Positions 28,825 to 37,402 of a DNA stretch of 64,000 bases are shown in pieces (position 1 is the first letter of the stretch; each line of letters starts with the position of its first letter). Origin of the DNA: Devosia sp. (lineage in GTDB: Bacteria > Pseudomonadota > Alphaproteobacteria > Rhizobiales > Devosiaceae); assembly GCA_017794705.1 (NCBI GenBank), contig CP051235.1, positions 1,241,010 through 1,305,009 on the forward strand. The letters run 5' to 3'. A model generated the notes under the pieces. It was not told the DNA's origin, did no database searches, and saw only the letters and a program-made list of their open reading frames with translations. A program made the position numbers and the translations under genes.

Positions 28825-29751
28825 TTGCATATCTATCTTCCGATCGCTGAACTGTCGGTCAACCTGTTCTTTCTGATCGGGATCGGCGGCATGGTCGGGT
28901 TCCTGTCAGGGCTTTTCGGGGTCGGTGGTGGCTTTCTCCTCACGCCGCTTTTGATCTTCAGTGGCATACCTGCCCCGGTTGCGGTGGCTTCGGTCACCGC
29001 GCAAGTTGTGGCCGCCTCGACCTCGGGCGCACAATCCTACTACCGGCGTGGCGGCATCGACTTCCAGCTGGCGTTCTTTCTGATCATATCGGGCGTTACA
29101 GGCTCGTTCCTCGGCGTGACCGTATTCTCGGCACTGCGCAGCGTTGGCCAGCTCGAACTGGTGATTTCGCTGAGTTACCTGGTGTTTCTGGGGGCCATCG
29201 GGACCCTTATGCTGGTGGAGGCGGTTCGCACGGCCTGGCGCAACCGCGATGGCAGGCCTCGGCCGCACAAGCTGCCGGGGCAGCACAGCTGGATTCACGG
29301 GCTGCCGCTGCGCATGCGGTTCAAACGCTCAAACCTTTACATCAGCCTGCTGCCGGTGCTGGCGATCGGCTGCTTCATCGGCTTCCTGGGCGCGCTTCTG
29401 GGCATCGGCGGAGGCTTCATCCTGGTGCCGGCGCTTGTCTATCTTCTGCGCGTGCCCGGCAACCTTGTGATTGGCACTTCCCTGGTTCAGGTGTTGGCCA
29501 TCATGGCGGCAACTACAATCCTGCACGCGGTTGACAGTGGCAGCGTCGACATGTTGCTGGCCTTCTGCCTGATGGTGGGATCGGTCACCGGGGCGCAATT
29601 CGGTGCTTCTCTGGGACAGCGCATGCGCGGGGACCAACTGCGCGGGCTCCTGGGACTCATCGTTCTGGCGGTGGCGCTGCGCTTCGCCTACACGTTGCTG
29701 GCGACCCCAGAGGAAGTGTTCAGCGTTTCGCTGCCGGGGGTGACGGGATGA
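28825..29751 (+). CDS. TauE/SafE family sulfite exporter-like permease
   Basis: A 308-residue membrane protein with about eight hydrophobic segments. Two copies of the family motif are visible: GFLSGLFGVGGGFLLTPLL near the N-terminus and GFLGALLGIGGGFILVPAL near residue 190. The start is TTG at 28825, giving the usual beginning (M)HIYLPIAELSVN; no ATG fits. TauE/SafE proteins export sulfite, sulfoacetate or related anions. The next gene starts inside its stop (ATGA), so they are translationally coupled. Confidence 0.9.
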   Translation: MHIYLPIAELSVNLFFLIGIGGMVGFLSGLFGVGGGFLLTPLLIFSGIPAPVAVASVTAQVVAASTSGAQSYYRRGGIDFQLAFFLIISGVTGSFLGVTVFSALRSVGQLELVISLSYLVFLGAIGTLMLVEAVRTAWRNRDGRPRPHKLPGQHSWIHGLPLRMRFKRSNLYISLLPVLAIGCFIGFLGALLGIGGGFILVPALVYLLRVPGNLVIGTSLVQVLAIMAATTILHAVDSGSVDMLLAFCLMVGSVTGAQFGASLGQRMRGDQLRGLLGLIVLAVALRFAYTLLATPEEVFSVSLPGVTG

Positions 29752-30518
29752 CGCTGGCCTTACGCCTTCTTGCAGCTTTGATGTTACTGACGGGGCTTGC
29801 CTTGCCTGCACAGGCCCAACGGCTGATTTCGACGCTGTCGGAGCAGGAGATTTCCATTGATTCCACCTTCGCCGGTGAAAGCCTGACGCTGTTCGGCAAT
29901 GTCGAGCCGGAAATCGGCGCTTCGGACAATTCCGTCGAAGGGCCGTTTGACATCATCATCACGGTGCAGGGGCCGAGCTCGGAACGCACCGTCTGGCGAA
30001 AGAGCCGGGTGTTCGGCGTGTGGCTGAACACGCAAGGCATCAGGTTCCCCAATGTGCCGGCGCTATACCATGTGCTGACCACGCGTCCGTTGTTCGACAC
30101 GATTTCGCCAGAAGTGCAGGAGGAATATCAAATCGGTCTGGGACCTCAGGCCATTCCAGCAGCTGATGCCGACCCTGACCTGAAGGGGGCGTTCACTCAG
30201 GAACTGATCCGACTGATGACTGAATCCCGCCGGTTCGGCCAGAACGATCGGTTCGTAACCTTCTTGTCGCCGACTTTTTATTCCGCGCAACTGGTCCTGC
30301 CGGCCGACGTGCCGAACGGCACCTATCTGGCCAAGACTTTCTTAGTGAAGGATGGTGAGATTCTCGACGAGCGGGCCGAGCGCTTCTTTGTTCGCACCAC
30401 CGGGATCGAGCGGCTGTTAAGCAATTCAGCACGGGACTATCCGCTGCTCTATGGCATTGCCTGTGTGCTTCTGGCGCTTTTCACCGGCTGGATCGGTGCC
30501 GTGGCCTTCCGGCGCTGA
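29748..30518 (+). CDS. TIGR02186 family periplasmic/membrane protein
   Basis: A 256-residue protein with a signal peptide (MTLALRLLAALMLLTGLALP, then AQAQ) and one C-terminal transmembrane helix (YGIACVLLALFTGWIGAVAF). The body, with LISTLSEQEISIDSTFAGESL and FGVWLNTQGIRFPNVPALYHV, matches the TIGR02186 family, which regularly follows TauE/SafE genes in alphaproteobacteria. Function is unknown; a role as accessory subunit of the exporter is inferred from constant pairing. Overlaps its upstream neighbour by four bases. Confidence 0.85.
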   Translation: MTLALRLLAALMLLTGLALPAQAQRLISTLSEQEISIDSTFAGESLTLFGNVEPEIGASDNSVEGPFDIIITVQGPSSERTVWRKSRVFGVWLNTQGIRFPNVPALYHVLTTRPLFDTISPEVQEEYQIGLGPQAIPAADADPDLKGAFTQELIRLMTESRRFGQNDRFVTFLSPTFYSAQLVLPADVPNGTYLAKTFLVKDGEILDERAERFFVRTTGIERLLSNSARDYPLLYGIACVLLALFTGWIGAVAFRR

Positions 30519-30524
30519 TTGATC

Positions 30525-30962
30525 ATGGCCGAACTGTTTTCCGCGCGATGGCTTGTTGTTCTCGGTATCATCACCTGGCTTCCATTTGCCTATGTGCTGG
30601 CTCTGGTGCTCGCCGGAGACGCCACTGCGGCGTCGCTTGATATGGCTGCCATTTACGGCGGTGCTTTGCTGGTGTTTCTGGCCGGGGTCCGGTTCGGTGC
30701 GGCACTTATGTCTGGCGCCAACGTTCCCGTCTCGATCCGGCTGACCCCGCTGCTGGGTCTTGTCGGTCTCGCAGCTCTGTTCATCCCGACCCAGGCGGCA
30801 CTGGCACTGCTTGTTGCGGGATACGGCGGTCAGGGAGCCGTCGACGTCTGGGCGGGCCATTCCGGGCGATTGCCGCAGTCCTATGTCATGGGCCGTACGG
30901 TAATGACCTGGATGTGCACATTGACGCTGCTGGCCATCGTGGTGCTCAACGGGTTGGTCTAG
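30525..30962 (+). CDS. DUF3429 family membrane protein
   Basis: A 145-residue protein (ATG at 30525; the annotated upstream TTG is less likely) with four to five hydrophobic helices. WLPFAYVLALVLAGD, AAIYGGALLVFLAGVRFGAAL and YGGQGAVDVWAGHSG are typical of DUF3429. Function unknown. It follows the TIGR02186 gene by six bases, forming a three-gene operon with the TauE-like permease, and its stop overlaps the convergent pdeM stop. Confidence 0.75.
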   Translation: MAELFSARWLVVLGIITWLPFAYVLALVLAGDATAASLDMAAIYGGALLVFLAGVRFGAALMSGANVPVSIRLTPLLGLVGLAALFIPTQAALALLVAGYGGQGAVDVWAGHSGRLPQSYVMGRTVMTWMCTLTLLAIVVLNGLV

Positions 30963-31669
30963 CCACCAACCAGCCGTCTGATGCTGACCGGATAAATCCG
31001 GTCGCGGCCGAGCATGGTCACCTTCAGATCCGGCCAGTGCCAGAGACCATGGAATGGCTGAGACATGATGTTGAGACTGCCTGTCGTGACACCATAGGCG
31101 GGCAGGATGAGTAGGCGGCCATCGTGGGCGAAACACGGCCGGCGCACGGAGCGGCCACCGAGCATGACGCGCGCAGCCGGATGAAGGTGTCCCGCGATCA
31201 GGCCGTTTGCGCCGCGCGTGGGCTCATGCGTGAGCGCGACGCTGCCGAGCTCAATCGAGGTCGAACATTCGCCGCCCAGCTGGTGTGGCGTGGGGTCATG
31301 ATTCCCGGCCAGCCAGATCCATTCCAGGGACCCGGTCAGCGCGGTGATACGCGCGCGATCCTCTTCCGGCAGCGAGCGGACCCCTTCGTCACGATGGAAG
31401 CTGTCGCCAAGGCAAATGACCCGGCTGGCCCCAGTGTCGGCGATGTCGCGGCCGAGAGCGTGCAAGGTGGACCTTGTGTCGTAGGGCGGCAGAAGCTGGC
31501 CGCTGGCCGCAAAGGACGACATTTTTTCCAGATGCAAATCAGCGACCAGCAGGGTGCGCTGTGCGGGCCAGAACAAGGCGCCGGAGAGCAAGGGCTCGAA
31601 AATTTCGCCTGCAAACCTGATCTGCATGAACTCGATTTCGTCCTGAAGACTGGGCAATGCGGCGTTCAT
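30959..31669 (-). CDS. pdeM: Ligase-associated DNA damage response endonuclease PdeM
   Basis: A 236-residue calcineurin-like metallophosphoesterase. Metal-site motifs in order are LLVADLHLEK (DxH), CLGDSFHRD (GD), WLAGNHDP (GNHD), LTHEPT and GHLHPAARV (GHxH). PdeM is the small nuclease of the ligase-associated repair set (helicase, exonuclease, ligase, PdeM). Here its start overlaps the GNAT gene stop by four bases (ATGA), and the helicase is one gene further up. The usual exonuclease and ATP-dependent ligase genes are not in the window. Confidence 0.9.
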   Translation of the reverse strand: MNAALPSLQDEIEFMQIRFAGEIFEPLLSGALFWPAQRTLLVADLHLEKMSSFAASGQLLPPYDTRSTLHALGRDIADTGASRVICLGDSFHRDEGVRSLPEEDRARITALTGSLEWIWLAGNHDPTPHQLGGECSTSIELGSVALTHEPTRGANGLIAGHLHPAARVMLGGRSVRRPCFAHDGRLLILPAYGVTTGSLNIMSQPFHGLWHWPDLKVTMLGRDRIYPVSIRRLVGG

Positions 31670-32124
31670 GGTCCAACCCGCCGCCGGAACGTGACGATAC
31701 GTCCGGTCTCTTCAAATCCCAATGCGGAATGGGCGGCGATGCTGTCCGGATTGGTGAGTTCGGCATCCGAACCCATCCACGTGTAGCGCTGCCCGGCCGC
31801 CCATCCTGTGGCGGCGTTCACCAAAGCGGTGCCAATGCCCTGTTCACGGAACTGTTGTTCGACGAACCAGCCTTCAAGATATGCGGCCGGTCCATCGTCG
31901 CACCCGTCAACTATGCTGCGCTCGCTGATTTCGGCGAATCCAACGTAGTCGCCGCCGATCAGGGCGACGAAAACCAGTTTCAGATCACCGCCTCTGAAGT
32001 ATTTTCGGGCCTCTTCGGCGTTTTCTTCCGCCGGGCAATCCGGCCAGAGCGTCGAGCGCATCCGCCCCCATGCCGGCACATCCTTTTCAGTGATCGGCCT
32101 GATCGTCAGATGGGTCGCGTTCAA
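31666..32124 (-). CDS. GNAT acetyltransferase, aminoglycoside 6'-N-acetyltransferase-like
   Basis: A 152-residue GNAT protein. IRPITEKDVPAWGRMRSTLW, GFAEISERSIVDGCDDGPAAYLEGW (cited in parts here: AEISERSIVDGC and AAYLEGWFV) and QFREQGIGTALVNAA (acetyl-CoA pyrophosphate loop) with SIAAHSALGFEETGRI match the AAC(6')-Ib-unrelated AAC(6')-I group by eye. Chromosomal homologs of that group are often cryptic and need not give resistance. The gene overlaps both neighbours by four bases, so it is translated with the repair helicase and PdeM. Confidence 0.75.
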   Translation of the reverse strand: MNATHLTIRPITEKDVPAWGRMRSTLWPDCPAEENAEEARKYFRGGDLKLVFVALIGGDYVGFAEISERSIVDGCDDGPAAYLEGWFVEQQFREQGIGTALVNAATGWAAGQRYTWMGSDAELTNPDSIAAHSALGFEETGRIVTFRRRVGP

Positions 32125-34634
32125 CGGCCTGAGGCCTCTCTGATCAATTCCTGAGCGGCTTCAGCCATAGCTGATTCCCGTCCCTCGCCGAATATGGGTT
32201 CCTTGCCAATATCGAGCATGACCGGCACCGCGAAGGGCGAAATCCGGTCGAGTGGCTTGTGGATGATGTGGCGCCTGATCCGCTGCAGACACTGGCCAAG
32301 CCGATCAACGTCGAGCAGGCCGCGGGAGGCGTCCCGCCGGGTCGCCTGGATCAGGATGTGATCGGGCTCATGCTGGTAAAGCACATCGTAGATGAGATCG
32401 GCACTCATGGTCATCTGCCGCCCGGTCTTTTCCTTGCCGGGGTGACGGAGTTCGATCAGGCCCGCAATCATTGCGCAATTGCGGAATGTGCGGCGCATGA
32501 GGTTGGACTCGTCCAGCCATTCCTCGAGGTCATCGCCCAGCATTTCCTCGGAAAACAGATCATCAAGCGACAGGCGCCCCATGCGGATCATGGCGTTCAG
32601 GTCGCCCAACCCCCAGATAGCGAGGGCGTATTCGGAGGCGACAAAACCGAGCGGGCGGGCACGAGCCCTTTCCAACCGCCGGGTCAAGAGCATGCCCATG
32701 GTCTGATGCGCCAGGCGGCCCTCGAACGGGTAACAGACGAGGTAGTGCTTGTCAGCGCGCGGAAAAGTTTCGACGAGCAGGCTTTCGCGGCCGGGCAAAA
32801 CCGAAACGTCACGTTGCAGCGCCAGCCAGTCGCGCACCTGATCGGGCAGCACTTTCCAGTCATCGGGCGTTGAAATGATGCGCCTGACCCGGTCGGCCAG
32901 GAATGTTGAGAGCGGAAACTTGCCACCCATGTAAGACGGAATGCGCGGCGCTTCGGAAAAGGCGCGGGAGACGTAGGCTTCGTTCTCCCGCATCATCTCG
33001 AATGCAACAATCTCGCCCCCGAACAGGAAGGTGTCGCCGGGCGCGAGCTGGTTGAAGAAGTATTCCTCCATTTCGCCCAGCACACGCCCTCCCCGGCCAA
33101 TCGGTCCGGTACTGGCGCCTCGGCGCTGGCCGCGGGCACGGACCAGACGGACCTTGACCATCGGTTCTTCGATAATCGTACCAATGTTCAGCCTGTATTG
33201 CTGGGCGACTCGGGGGTTGGAGATGCGCCAGGCGCCGTCCTCTGTCAGACGCAGCTTGGCGAAGCGCTCGTAGGTCTTGAGCGCGTATCCGCCGGTCGCG
33301 ACGAACTCGACCACGCGCTTGAATTGGCTCATCGTCAGATCGCTATAGGGCCAGGCGCGGGTGATCTCCTCGAAGAGGGCCTCGGTCGTGAAAGGTGCAG
33401 CGCACCCCATGCCGAGCACGTGCTGGGCAAGCACATCGAGACCTCCCGAAACCGGGTCCTCGGAATCCTGGGTGCCTTCGGAAACCGCTTCAAGTGCAGC
33501 CTCGCATTCGAGCACCTCGAACCTGTTGGAGGGTACAAATACCGCACGAGAGGGCTCATCAAGCCGGTGGTTCGCCCGGCCGATGCGCTGCAGCATACGG
33601 GAAGCCCCTTTGGGGGCTCCGACCTGTACCACGAGATCGACATCGCCCCAGTCGATGCCGAGATCGAGGGTCGAGGTACACACTACGGCCCGCAACTCGC
33701 CGGCGGTCATGGCACTCTCCACCTTGCGGCGCTGACCCACGTCGAGCGAGCCATGGTGCAGCGCGATCGGCAGGTCATCCTCGTTGAATGCCCACAGACC
33801 CTGAAACAGCATTTCAGCCTGAGACCGCGTGTTGACGAACAGCAATGTGGTGCCGTTCTGTTTGATGATGTCGTAAAGTTCCGGGATGGCGTAGGCAGCG
33901 GAATGGCCTGCCCAGGGCACCCGGTCTTCGGACGCCAGGATATTCAGTTCGGGCGCGGCACCTCCTTTCATCGTAACCAGGCGGGTTTTTTGCGGCGACA
34001 CGGGCCGGGCGATCCAGTCGCGCAGCAATTCAGGCTGCGCCACCGTGGCGCTGAGGGCGCTGATCTGCAGGTCGGGCGCCAGCTTTGCCAAACGCGCTAC
34101 GCCGAGCGACAGCAGTTCGCCACGTTTCGAAGTGACCAGTGCATGCAGTTCGTCGAGAACAAGCCGCTTCACTGACCCGAAAAGGCGATCGGCATCGGGG
34201 TGCGAAATCAGCAGAGCCAGTTGTTCCGGTGTGGTCAGCAGCACATGCGGCGGATCATAGCGCTGGCGCTGGCGCTTGTGTGAGGGCGTGTCGCCGGTCC
34301 GGGTTTCCACCTTGATAGGCAAACCCATCTCATCAATCGGATTGATCAGGTTGCGGGCGACGTCGACCGCCAGCGCCTTGAGCGGCGAAATGTAGAGCGT
34401 GTGCAGCCCTTCGTGTTGGCCCGCGGACAGTGCCTTGAGCGTGGGCAGGAACCCCGCGAGGGTCTTTCCGGCGCCGGTGGGGGCGATCAGCAGAGCGGAT
34501 TCGCCAGCGTCTGCGGCTTCCAGCATCTGCAGCTGGTGTGTGCGTGGTTGCCAGCTTCGGCGTGCAAACCAGTCTTTGATTGGACCCGGCAAGTCAGCGC
34601 TGATGTGATCAAACAATGGTCCGTCAGAGCACAT
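32121..34634 (-). CDS. Ligase-associated DNA damage response DEXH-box helicase (Lhr-like)
   Basis: An 837-residue superfamily 2 helicase (ATG at 34634; an in-frame ATG at 34697 would overlap the divergent kinase start). Walker A is LLIAPTGAGKTLAGF, the DEXH box LVLDELHAL, motif III SALSATV, motif VI QRIGRANHR. The C-terminal half is the winged-helix and Lhr-specific region. It belongs to the Lhr subfamily encoded with ATP-dependent ligase, exonuclease and PdeM, a set linked to repair of crosslink damage. In this window only PdeM accompanies it, with a GNAT gene in between. Overlap with the GNAT gene is four bases. Confidence 0.93.
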   Translation of the reverse strand: MCSDGPLFDHISADLPGPIKDWFARRSWQPRTHQLQMLEAADAGESALLIAPTGAGKTLAGFLPTLKALSAGQHEGLHTLYISPLKALAVDVARNLINPIDEMGLPIKVETRTGDTPSHKRQRQRYDPPHVLLTTPEQLALLISHPDADRLFGSVKRLVLDELHALVTSKRGELLSLGVARLAKLAPDLQISALSATVAQPELLRDWIARPVSPQKTRLVTMKGGAAPELNILASEDRVPWAGHSAAYAIPELYDIIKQNGTTLLFVNTRSQAEMLFQGLWAFNEDDLPIALHHGSLDVGQRRKVESAMTAGELRAVVCTSTLDLGIDWGDVDLVVQVGAPKGASRMLQRIGRANHRLDEPSRAVFVPSNRFEVLECEAALEAVSEGTQDSEDPVSGGLDVLAQHVLGMGCAAPFTTEALFEEITRAWPYSDLTMSQFKRVVEFVATGGYALKTYERFAKLRLTEDGAWRISNPRVAQQYRLNIGTIIEEPMVKVRLVRARGQRRGASTGPIGRGGRVLGEMEEYFFNQLAPGDTFLFGGEIVAFEMMRENEAYVSRAFSEAPRIPSYMGGKFPLSTFLADRVRRIISTPDDWKVLPDQVRDWLALQRDVSVLPGRESLLVETFPRADKHYLVCYPFEGRLAHQTMGMLLTRRLERARARPLGFVASEYALAIWGLGDLNAMIRMGRLSLDDLFSEEMLGDDLEEWLDESNLMRRTFRNCAMIAGLIELRHPGKEKTGRQMTMSADLIYDVLYQHEPDHILIQATRRDASRGLLDVDRLGQCLQRIRRHIIHKPLDRISPFAVPVMLDIGKEPIFGEGRESAMAEAAQELIREASGR

Positions 34635-34695
34635 ACTTGTCAGTCTCCGGGCTGCGCGCGAAGTTGGACCGATCTGATTCGGCGGACAGCAAGCC

Positions 34696-35394
34696 ATGAA
34701 CGCAGCTCCCGATCAACTCAACTCCGGCCCGGAAGTGCTTGAGGCAGATGAATCCGAAGCGCTGGTGGCGCTTGCCGGACACGCCATTGCGATGGCCAGC
34801 GATTTCAACCGGCGAATTCTGATAGGGATTGCGGGCGGGCCCGGCACTGGAAAGTCCACTCTTGCTTCACAGTTGGTTGAACTGTTGACGGAAACCGTGC
34901 CGAATTCGGCGGCCGTCGTGCCGATGGACGGGTTTCACCGTCCGCATGCGGAGCTCGTGGCCGAAGGCAGTGTCGAGGAAAAGGGCGCACCGCAAACGTT
35001 TGACGCGGCCGGATTTGTCGATGCCCTGACGCGGTTGAAATCAGCCACGGAAGCGGTCGCGCTGCCTTCCTATTCCCGCGAGACCGAAGACGTCGTCGCC
35101 GACGCGATAACAATTCCCCAAAATGTGCCGATCCTCGTGGTGGAGGGCAACTACCTGTTGCTGGACGCCCCCGAGTGGCAGCCCGTGCGGGCATTGCTTG
35201 ACTATGCGGCCTTCGTGGACGTGCCACGTGAGAAAGTGCGTGCAAGATTGATGAAACGGCACGCCGAGCACGGCCTGTTCTCCGAAGAGCGCAACCGACG
35301 GCACATTGAGACGGTGGATCTGGTCAACTTCGACCTGGTGCAAAAGTCAGGAGGCCGCGCGGATCTGATCCTGCGGCTGCAAACGCTCACCTAG
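34696..35394 (+). CDS. P-loop nucleoside/sugar kinase-like protein (FrcK/YggC type)
   Basis: A 232-residue kinase of the uridine kinase/pantothenate kinase-like superfamily. Walker A GIAGGPGTGKST is near residues 44-55; VVPMDGFHRPHAEL provides the acidic and His residues of the substrate site; VEGNYLLLDAPEW is a family hallmark of FrcK/YggC. The C-terminal RRHIETVDLVNFDLV fits as well. Substrate is not known. Divergent from the helicase and convergent with the HD-GYP gene, whose end overlaps by 48 bases. Confidence 0.8.
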   Translation: MNAAPDQLNSGPEVLEADESEALVALAGHAIAMASDFNRRILIGIAGGPGTGKSTLASQLVELLTETVPNSAAVVPMDGFHRPHAELVAEGSVEEKGAPQTFDAAGFVDALTRLKSATEAVALPSYSRETEDVVADAITIPQNVPILVVEGNYLLLDAPEWQPVRALLDYAAFVDVPREKVRARLMKRHAEHGLFSEERNRRHIETVDLVNFDLVQKSGGRADLILRLQTLT

Positions 35395-36444
35395 GGGCAA
35401 ACTGACATCGACGGTCTTTGCAAAGGCCTTGACCAGCGTGCGCTCCACCTTGTTCTCGTCAGCCATCTTCATGAGAACGCCGATGGCTTCTTCGGGAAGC
35501 GCCTGTCTTTTGTAGGCGCGATGTTCCACCAGCGCGCCGTAGACGTCGCAGATGGTGAGGATACGGGTGAGGTCGTCGATCTCGCCGCCCTTCAGCCTGT
35601 CCGGATAGCCGCTACCATCGAGCGCTTCGTGATGGTGGCGAACGGCCCCCAACAGTTCTTCGGTCATCCCCTGCTGGCCGACCAGGTAATCATAGCCCAC
35701 CACCGGATGGGTCTTGATGATTTCGAATTCCTCGTCCGTGAGCCGGCCCGGCTTGTCGAGCAGTTCATTGGGAATGCGCACCTTGCCGATGTCGTGCAGC
35801 AGACCGGCGGTCGAGAATTTCTCAACGTCGGTCCGGTTCATGCCCCAGTACGAGGCGAAATTGGTGGCGAGGCCGGTCACGATGAGGCAATGCTGGAAAG
35901 TGCCCTCATGCCGTGCGCGGACGACGGAAAGCCACGTCTGCATCCCGTCGGCCTTGATGCTGGTCAGAATCTCGTCGCCGCAGTTGAGGACTTCATCGAC
36001 CTTGAGGTTGCTTTGCGCACTGAGAGCGGCAAACGACGCACCCAACATGTCCGAGGCACTGTCCACAGACCTCACGGCACTTTCCGGCGCGACTTCCAGA
36101 TCGGTGGCCTGACGCGCGACAATCTCAAGGTCTTCACGCCCAAACGGCTTGGGCAGGAAGCTGGTCGCCCCCAGAATGATGGCATCGGCGCGCGAGCGAT
36201 AGCTGTGCATGTCGACGGCGCAGGCGATCATGGGCGGGGTTTTCAACCGACTCAGCCGCTCACCCAACCGGGCCACGGTCTTCTTGTTCTGCAGGTCGAC
36301 ATCGATGACCATGATATTCTCGGCGCCGACGTCGAAATCGGCCACACCGTGCTTGATGACCGGCTTGCCGTCAATCACCCACTGGTCAACTTCTGATAAC
36401 TCACGATCAGAAACGATGATCACTTGTGCGCCCCAAAACACCAA
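35347..36444 (-). CDS. HD-GYP domain cyclic-di-GMP phosphodiesterase with receiver-like domain
   Basis: A 365-residue protein. The N-terminal ~120 residues look like a CheY-type receiver (VIIVSDRELSE, NIMVIDVDLQN with a possible acceptor Asp, GATSFLPKPFGREDLE). The C-terminal HD-GYP domain is complete: AGLLHDIGKVRIP (HD) and RHHHEALDGSGYPDRL (GYP loop), so hydrolysis of cyclic-di-GMP is expected. Start is TTG at 36444 or GTG at 36441; no ATG fits. The last 48 bases overlap the convergent kinase gene. It may counter the GGDEF-EAL protein at 6 kb. Confidence 0.9.
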   Translation of the reverse strand: MVFWGAQVIIVSDRELSEVDQWVIDGKPVIKHGVADFDVGAENIMVIDVDLQNKKTVARLGERLSRLKTPPMIACAVDMHSYRSRADAIILGATSFLPKPFGREDLEIVARQATDLEVAPESAVRSVDSASDMLGASFAALSAQSNLKVDEVLNCGDEILTSIKADGMQTWLSVVRARHEGTFQHCLIVTGLATNFASYWGMNRTDVEKFSTAGLLHDIGKVRIPNELLDKPGRLTDEEFEIIKTHPVVGYDYLVGQQGMTEELLGAVRHHHEALDGSGYPDRLKGGEIDDLTRILTICDVYGALVEHRAYKRQALPEEAIGVLMKMADENKVERTLVKAFAKTVDVSLPLGERLQPQDQIRAAS

Positions 36445-36634
36445 TCAAGTATTGCAAGCATGATGCATCGGGATTCTTTAGGAACTGTATATTTGCATTA
36501 GTGCTTGTGCATGGATTGCCAAATCGACCAGCGGCATAGAGTCCCGGAGAGTTTGGAGTTTTCGAGTCACGGCCGCGTCCAGTCTTGCCAGAAAGCTGCA
36601 AACATGGCACCGCAAGGCAAAAAAAGAGGTTTGC

Positions 36635-37390
36635 ATGCAATCCGTTATCTTCATCACTGGCGCGACTTCAGGATTTGGCGCCGCGACCGCGCGCAAGTTT
36701 GCAGAGAATGGCTGGAAGGTGGTTGCCACCGGCCGTCGACTTGAGCGGCTTCAGGCGCTGCAAGACGAATTCGGTGCCGAGACCGTTCACATCGCGCAAA
36801 TGGACCTGACAGATCCGGACAGCATCCAGAATGCCTTGACCGGATTGCCGGAGGATTTCCGGCCGATCAAATGCCTGTTCAACAATGGTGGATTGGCGCT
36901 CGGAACGCTGCCTGTTCCCAACGCCAAACCTGAAGACTGGCGCATCATGGCAGAGACCAACATGATGGGGCTGGTGCACATGACAACCGCCGCCGTTCCA
37001 ATGCTGAAAGAAGCCGGCAAGGGCGCCTCGATCATCAATGTCGGGTCAGTGGCCGGCAACTACGCCTACAAGGGCGGCAACTTTTATGGAGCCAGCAAGG
37101 CCTTTGTCCGGCAATTCACGATGAACCTGAGGACGGATCTTGCTGACACGGATATCCGCGTCACCGACCTAGCGCCGGGCATGGCCAAATCAGAGTTCAC
37201 CAAGGTGCGTACCTATGGTGATGATGAAGCCAACGAGAAGTTCTACGAGGGTGCCGACCCCATTCTGCCCGAGGACATTGCTGAAACGGTCTGGTGGTTG
37301 GCCAACCTGCCCCCGCATCTCAACGTCAACGTGCTTGAAATGATGGCTACCTGTCAGACACCGGCCGGCTTCAACATCCGACGACGTTAG
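36635..37390 (+). CDS. SDR, YdfG-like 3-hydroxy acid dehydrogenase
   Basis: A 251-residue SDR. ITGATSGFGAATARKF near residue 7 with Phe at the GxG position, NNGGLALGT, NVGSVAG, and the catalytic YGASKAFVRQF are as in YdfG, which oxidises serine/3-hydroxypropionate or reduces malonic semialdehyde with NADP. VTDLAPGMAKSEF and the RFxG-lacking C-terminus also agree. Preceded by a 190-base gap that shows no other gene. MATE gene follows after 12 bases. Confidence 0.85.
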   Translation: MQSVIFITGATSGFGAATARKFAENGWKVVATGRRLERLQALQDEFGAETVHIAQMDLTDPDSIQNALTGLPEDFRPIKCLFNNGGLALGTLPVPNAKPEDWRIMAETNMMGLVHMTTAAVPMLKEAGKGASIINVGSVAGNYAYKGGNFYGASKAFVRQFTMNLRTDLADTDIRVTDLAPGMAKSEFTKVRTYGDDEANEKFYEGADPILPEDIAETVWWLANLPPHLNVNVLEMMATCQTPAGFNIRRR

Positions 37391-37402
37391 ACCCATGCAC
37401 AG

